This document shows positions 14,479-17,840 of a stretch of DNA of 17,840 nucleotides, piece after piece. The stretch is from CAYNLK01 sp964398055. GTDB lineage: Bacteria > Chloroflexota > Anaerolineae > 4572-78 > J111. Location: contig CAYNLK010000087.1 of NCBI GenBank assembly GCA_964398055.1, forward strand, positions 1 to 17,840, written 5' to 3'. The notes under the pieces were generated by a model. That model saw nothing but the letters and a program-made list of their open reading frames with translations, did no database searches and was not told the DNA's origin. The translations under genes were made by a program, and so were the position numbers. Position 1 is the stretch's first letter. Each line of letters begins with the position of its first letter.

Positions 14479-17325
14479 TTAGCCGCCGGTTCGCCGCTGC
14501 CGCTCACTTTGACTGCTCAAAGCCAGAGCCAACAGGCCAAATAGAAAGCTCAACCCGGCCATACTCAGGCGACTGGCTAACAAGGTTGGCTCTTCGAACA
14601 GCCATTCCTCAGGCCGGAGCAGCCCGGCACCGTAGAGTATATAGGCTAACAACCCGCCAATCAACACCCACAATCCCAACCGAACTCGCCGCGGCAGCGG
14701 TTTGGGAAACAGCCGTCCCAACCAGAAGCCGGCCAGACCGGCGAACAGGGTCGCGACCAGCGCCAGCAACAAATCGACCCCATCCAGCCGGCGGGGGGGT
14801 GGCAGGGACGTCTCCGGCGGCGCTGCCGGCGAAGTATCCTCTATTACCGGCTGGGGCAGGGGCGTTGCCGTCGGCTCAATGGTCGGCGTCGGTGTCGGTG
14901 TTGGGAATGGCGGCTCGGTTGGGCTAGGGCTGGGCAACGGCGTGACCGGCGCCGCTGGCGGCGTTGGTGGGGCCAAAACCGGGACCACCAGCCTGTCGGA
15001 AATAATCGTTCGTCCGGCTGCGGCCATAATGTCGATTGGCCCCGGTTCGATGAGGGTCAAAGTCGCCTCGGCTAGCCCGGCCTGGGTATCATCCGACTCA
15101 ACTGCCACCGGCCGCTGACCGAGGTTGGCCCGGAACTCAATTGGGGTGCCGTCTGGCACCAGGTTGCCGTTGCGGTCGACGACCGGCCCGGCTTTGACCC
15201 GAACCGAGACCGGGGCAATTTTGCTCTCCGGGAGGATTTCGACCAGTTCAACGCTCAAATCTTGCGCCGGGTCGGGCGATAGCACGTCGACCAGGTTATA
15301 CCTGATACCTTCCACTGACACGGGCGACGCGCCGGGAAAATCGGCTTCGCCAAACAGCGCCCGGACGGCCGTTTGCAGGTGGGGCGCCGTTTTGCTGTAC
15401 AGGCCAAAATAGGCGGTGAGTTTGGTAATCTCGGTGGTATCCAGGTAGTACGGCGCGTTGAAGGCCAGCACCACGCTGGTCTTATCAAGCAGCGCGCCGC
15501 TCTCCTGAGTTAAAAAGAGCTTGAGCGCATCGGAGTCGGGGTAGCGGCTGGTGTTCAGGTCCAGGATTGCAAAAATCAACCAGTCGGCGGCCTGAATACG
15601 CTGGCGCACCTCGTCCGGCGAAAACTGAATCTCCGGCCCGGTTGGAGATTCTTCCGACGGTTCAAGGGGGGGAATAATTGCTCCGCCCAGGGCCATTTTT
15701 AGTTCTGAGAAAGTAATACTGGTGATCCGTTCGGGTTGGATCTGGCCGGTCGCTCCCGGCCCGTACAGTTGTAGAATTGTCTCTTCAATCGCCCGGCGGG
15801 GCAAGAACAAATCTTCGCGGGGCTGGCAGTTGTCGGTAAAACATTCACGCGCCAGCCGGGTATCGGTGACAATGAGGATATTTTCATTGGGGCGCGGCGG
15901 TAAAGGCAGCCGTTGGCGCAGCTCTTCGCCGGAGGGATAGAGCAGGGTAATACTCTGCCGGGCGATGTCGTTGACTACCGGCCGCGGCTGCCTGACAATC
16001 TCCAGCGCTCGCCCTGGATCCTGGTTGAGGGCGTCGAGGCTGAATTCAGGGTAGAGTTTCAACTTCTGCCGCAAAATTCGCTTGACCGCGGCATCAACAC
16101 GCCTGGCAAAGGTAGGGTTATTGAGATACTCGGTGCGGAAAAAGAAAATGGTGTCCTTGATATTGGCAAACTGGTCGCTCCAGATCGATTTCAAATCGAA
16201 CTGAACCAGGCTCAACACATCGTTGCCGGCCAGGAAGGCCTCTTTGGCAATCCGGCGATGCGGAAAAGTTTGCAGAGTGGGGTCAAAATGTTTGCGCACC
16301 GCCGGCACGCCCAGGGCATCGCTCACAATCAGCCCGCCATGATCTCGCCATACCTCAATTTCTGGCAGAGCCAGCAGGGTTTCCATTCCGGCAGCGTCGA
16401 AGCTGATGGGCGAGGTGAATTGCCGGATGTCGCCCTGAAAGCCGCGGTAGCGAATATGGCTGGACATCAAGGCATCGGTGGCGCCGGCAACGTCGTCAGG
16501 CCGGTCGTGGGTGATCTCAAAAAAGGGGGGCAGCTCGATCCGGCGCAGCTCCTGCAACGATTTGTCGACCGTGGCTACCTCATTATCCGGCAAACGGTCG
16601 CTGCCGCCGTGGCCAGGGAAATGCTTGGCCACCGTGGCCAGGCGGCCATTACTGCCCTGGTGCACCCCCCGAATATAGGCCCGGCCCATTTGTCCCACCC
16701 AGTAGGGATCGCCGCCAAAAACGCGAATACCGATGTCGCCCCGTCCGGTCGGTCGCGGGTCATTGAGCACATCCAGTCCTGGCCCCAGCAGCAGGTTGAT
16801 CCCCATCGCGGCCAGCTCTTCACCCACAATCTGGCCAATGGCTTGAGCATACGCCGTATTCCAGGTGGCGCCAATAGCCATCTGGCTGGGAATAGGGGTG
16901 ACCCCGCGGGTAATCCGGCTATAAGGATAGCCGTCGCCTTCGTGATCAATGGCCACAAATAAGGGGAGGCCGTTCGTTTGGAAGGCGGTGGTTTTGAGGC
17001 TATTGGTCAGTTCGGCAATCTGGCGTGGGGCCGACTCGTCGTTGTTGAAGTTGCTGTTGGAAGTTAGTAGAATGACGCCGCCAACCTTATACTCGGTCAG
17101 CAACTGCCAGATTTCAGAGCCGGGATTGGCCTCAGCGCCGACAAAGGGCACAATGAAGATCTGCCCCACCTTGTCTTCCACCGACAGGCGAGCCATAATT
17201 TCTGCGACCGGATCTGGCTGCTGGGCATAGACCGGGCCGGGTCTGCTGCCGGACAAGCCCGGCAAGAGTAGAATAAGGGCCACAAAGATGAGACGAGTCC
17301 GTTTAATAAGGCGCATGAGGAGCAT
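14479..17325 (-). CDS. Secreted, membrane-anchored glycoside hydrolase family 3 protein
   Basis: A 948-residue protein. Signal peptide about 1-35 (RLIKRT, hydrophobic core, cleavage near VYA-QQ). Residues about 38-425 are a GH3 catalytic barrel: LSVEDKVGQIFIVPF, AIDHEGDG, LLGPGLDV, KHFPGHG (234-240) and SDALG with nucleophile Asp336. The Asp-x-His dyad expected after KHFPGHG in NagZ is not seen. About 450-680 is a second, GH3-like C-terminal region; about 703-783 a beta-rich invasin-like domain (DRNGNLVPDGTPIEF); about 786-846 a Pro/Thr-rich linker with PTPTPTPT; then membrane segments at about 851-872, 883-903 and 918-936. It probably cleaves beta-linked amino sugars or glucosides outside the membrane. 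Two ATG codons (17325, 17316) are possible starts; neither has a good ribosome site. Confidence 0.88.
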   Translation of the reverse strand: MLLMRLIKRTRLIFVALILLLPGLSGSRPGPVYAQQPDPVAEIMARLSVEDKVGQIFIVPFVGAEANPGSEIWQLLTEYKVGGVILLTSNSNFNNDESAPRQIAELTNSLKTTAFQTNGLPLFVAIDHEGDGYPYSRITRGVTPIPSQMAIGATWNTAYAQAIGQIVGEELAAMGINLLLGPGLDVLNDPRPTGRGDIGIRVFGGDPYWVGQMGRAYIRGVHQGSNGRLATVAKHFPGHGGSDRLPDNEVATVDKSLQELRRIELPPFFEITHDRPDDVAGATDALMSSHIRYRGFQGDIRQFTSPISFDAAGMETLLALPEIEVWRDHGGLIVSDALGVPAVRKHFDPTLQTFPHRRIAKEAFLAGNDVLSLVQFDLKSIWSDQFANIKDTIFFFRTEYLNNPTFARRVDAAVKRILRQKLKLYPEFSLDALNQDPGRALEIVRQPRPVVNDIARQSITLLYPSGEELRQRLPLPPRPNENILIVTDTRLARECFTDNCQPREDLFLPRRAIEETILQLYGPGATGQIQPERITSITFSELKMALGGAIIPPLEPSEESPTGPEIQFSPDEVRQRIQAADWLIFAILDLNTSRYPDSDALKLFLTQESGALLDKTSVVLAFNAPYYLDTTEITKLTAYFGLYSKTAPHLQTAVRALFGEADFPGASPVSVEGIRYNLVDVLSPDPAQDLSVELVEILPESKIAPVSVRVKAGPVVDRNGNLVPDGTPIEFRANLGQRPVAVESDDTQAGLAEATLTLIEPGPIDIMAAAGRTIISDRLVVPVLAPPTPPAAPVTPLPSPSPTEPPFPTPTPTPTIEPTATPLPQPVIEDTSPAAPPETSLPPPRRLDGVDLLLALVATLFAGLAGFWLGRLFPKPLPRRVRLGLWVLIGGLLAYILYGAGLLRPEEWLFEEPTLLASRLSMAGLSFLFGLLALALSSQSERQRRTGG

Positions 17326-17420
17326 GATACTCTAAGCTGGCCTTTGAGCCAAATAGACAACCTGGACCGGAAAAATGTCCGGCCCCGCTTGACTCAGCTT
17401 AATCCTGACCGGCTTGCTCC

Positions 17421-17618
17421 TTATTTCCCCGGCTCACCTTCCTGCGCCAGGGAGGGCAAAACGCGAGCGCCTGGATTAGCCGTTACGGCCCTAAAGAGGC
17501 TCAAGCCCGGACCGGCCAACATAAGTAGGAGGAGTAAGGTCAAGAAGAGTCGCCAGAAAATAGCCGGCCAGGTTAGCTGATAATTTGCCGCCGCTCGAAG
17601 GTTCTGATTATTGATCAT
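17421..17618 (-). CDS. Possible 65-residue single-pass membrane peptide
   Basis: An ATG frame with one strong hydrophobic stretch (about 20-42, FWRLFLTLLLLLMLAGPGLSLF) followed by 23 polar residues ending in GEPGK. It resembles a signal peptide or anchor with nothing behind it. No good ribosome site precedes the ATG. It lies 95 bases upstream of the GH3 gene on the same strand. It could be a small membrane protein, the relic of a secreted protein, or a chance frame. Confidence 0.35.
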   Translation of the reverse strand: MINNQNLRAAANYQLTWPAIFWRLFLTLLLLLMLAGPGLSLFRAVTANPGARVLPSLAQEGEPGK

Positions 17619-17672
17619 CGTTTAATTGGCTGGATCAGTTTAATATTTTGTCTCAGCTTACCATAGCCCTCC

Positions 17673-17840
17673 TCAATGTGCTCGCCCCTCAACCCACAAC
17701 CGGCCAACGACCAGATCGACGGTTGAGCGTAGGGTTAGGGTCAGCTTGAGCCAATCGATTTTTTTCCGGCCAAGACTATCGCCTCTTCTGGTTCTGACGG
17801 TTTCTGTGGTTACGCAAATTATTGGCGGTATCCTCCCATC
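17673..17840 (-). CDS. Possible 3' end of a gene running off the right edge
   Basis: One - strand frame is open from the window edge for 55 codons to a TGA (17675-17673), while the other two - frames soon meet stops. The translation contains RRGDSLGRKKIDWLKLTLTL and ends VVGRLWVEGRAH. I do not recognise it. The length is not enough to exclude chance. The TGA is followed at once by GGAGGGCT and an ATG that opens a frame of only three codons. Apart from this frame I see nothing in 17619-17840. Confidence 0.25.
   Translation of the reverse strand, partial: DGRIPPIICVTTETVRTRRGDSLGRKKIDWLKLTLTLRSTVDLVVGRLWVEGRAH

Noticed and set aside
15913..16962. A 349-residue open frame on the + strand
   Set aside because: It lies wholly antisense to the GH3 catalytic region, whose motifs are clear, and its translation shows no domain. 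It is a by-product of codon bias.
17360..17382. An inverted repeat (ACCGGA...TCCGG) as a terminator
   Set aside because: The stem is short and no T-run follows it on either strand.

Overview
The window (17.8 kb, moderately G+C-rich, densely coded) looks like chromosomal DNA of a Chloroflexota bacterium, probably Anaerolineae or a related class. This is inference from gene content and style: a Pro/Thr-rich linker leading to C-terminal membrane anchors on a secreted GH3 protein, a wealth of FHA, Ser/Thr-kinase and GAF/PAS signalling proteins, TTG and GTG starts with strong GGAGG-like ribosome sites, and short tandem repeats between genes. I saw no rRNA, tRNA, CRISPR array, transposase or phage gene.

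Region 1 (1-5300, + strand). After the tail of an unidentified gene and a tetranucleotide-repeat spacer comes a four-gene + strand cluster: an 883-residue fusion of glycine-cleavage T-protein to a divergent serine hydroxymethyltransferase, then the beta and alpha subunits of an iron-sulphur L-serine dehydratase, then a DUF2293-like gene broken by a net one-base frameshift. The first three form a credible route from glycine through serine to pyruvate, with the T-protein supplying methylene-tetrahydrofolate to the SHMT half of the same chain. The cluster ends against a 70-codon remnant of an ABC-F ATPase on the other strand; the two end on the same TTAA.

Region 2 (5326-7858, - strand). A DUF445 membrane protein, a YfbR-type HD 5'-deoxynucleotidase and a deoxynucleoside kinase are tightly spaced. 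The last two catalyse opposing reactions on deoxynucleosides and their monophosphates.

Region 3 (7940-12530, - strand). A DJ-1/PfpI protein with its own promoter and a strong stem-loop terminator is followed by a signalling operon: a soluble GAF-PAS-GAF histidine kinase of the HRVKNN type, a response-regulator/kinase hybrid whose expected phospho-acceptor His is Asn, and a small three-helix membrane protein.

Region 4 (12663-14457). An FHA domain fused to an OmpR-type winged helix is transcribed divergently from a membrane-anchored Ser/Thr protein kinase. The 154-bp gap contains a near-consensus promoter, two AT-rich palindromes and heptamer repeats. The pair recalls the PknH-EmbR logic of mycobacteria but with a different domain order.

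Region 5 (14479-17840, - strand). A 948-residue secreted or surface-anchored GH3-family protein, a possible 65-residue membrane peptide, and an open frame running off the edge of the window.

The most interesting items are the GcvT-SHMT fusion next to serine dehydratase, the divergent kinase/FHA-regulator pair, the His-to-Asn hybrid kinase, and the GH3 enzyme without the usual NagZ Asp-His dyad. All family calls are from reading the translations; no database search was possible.
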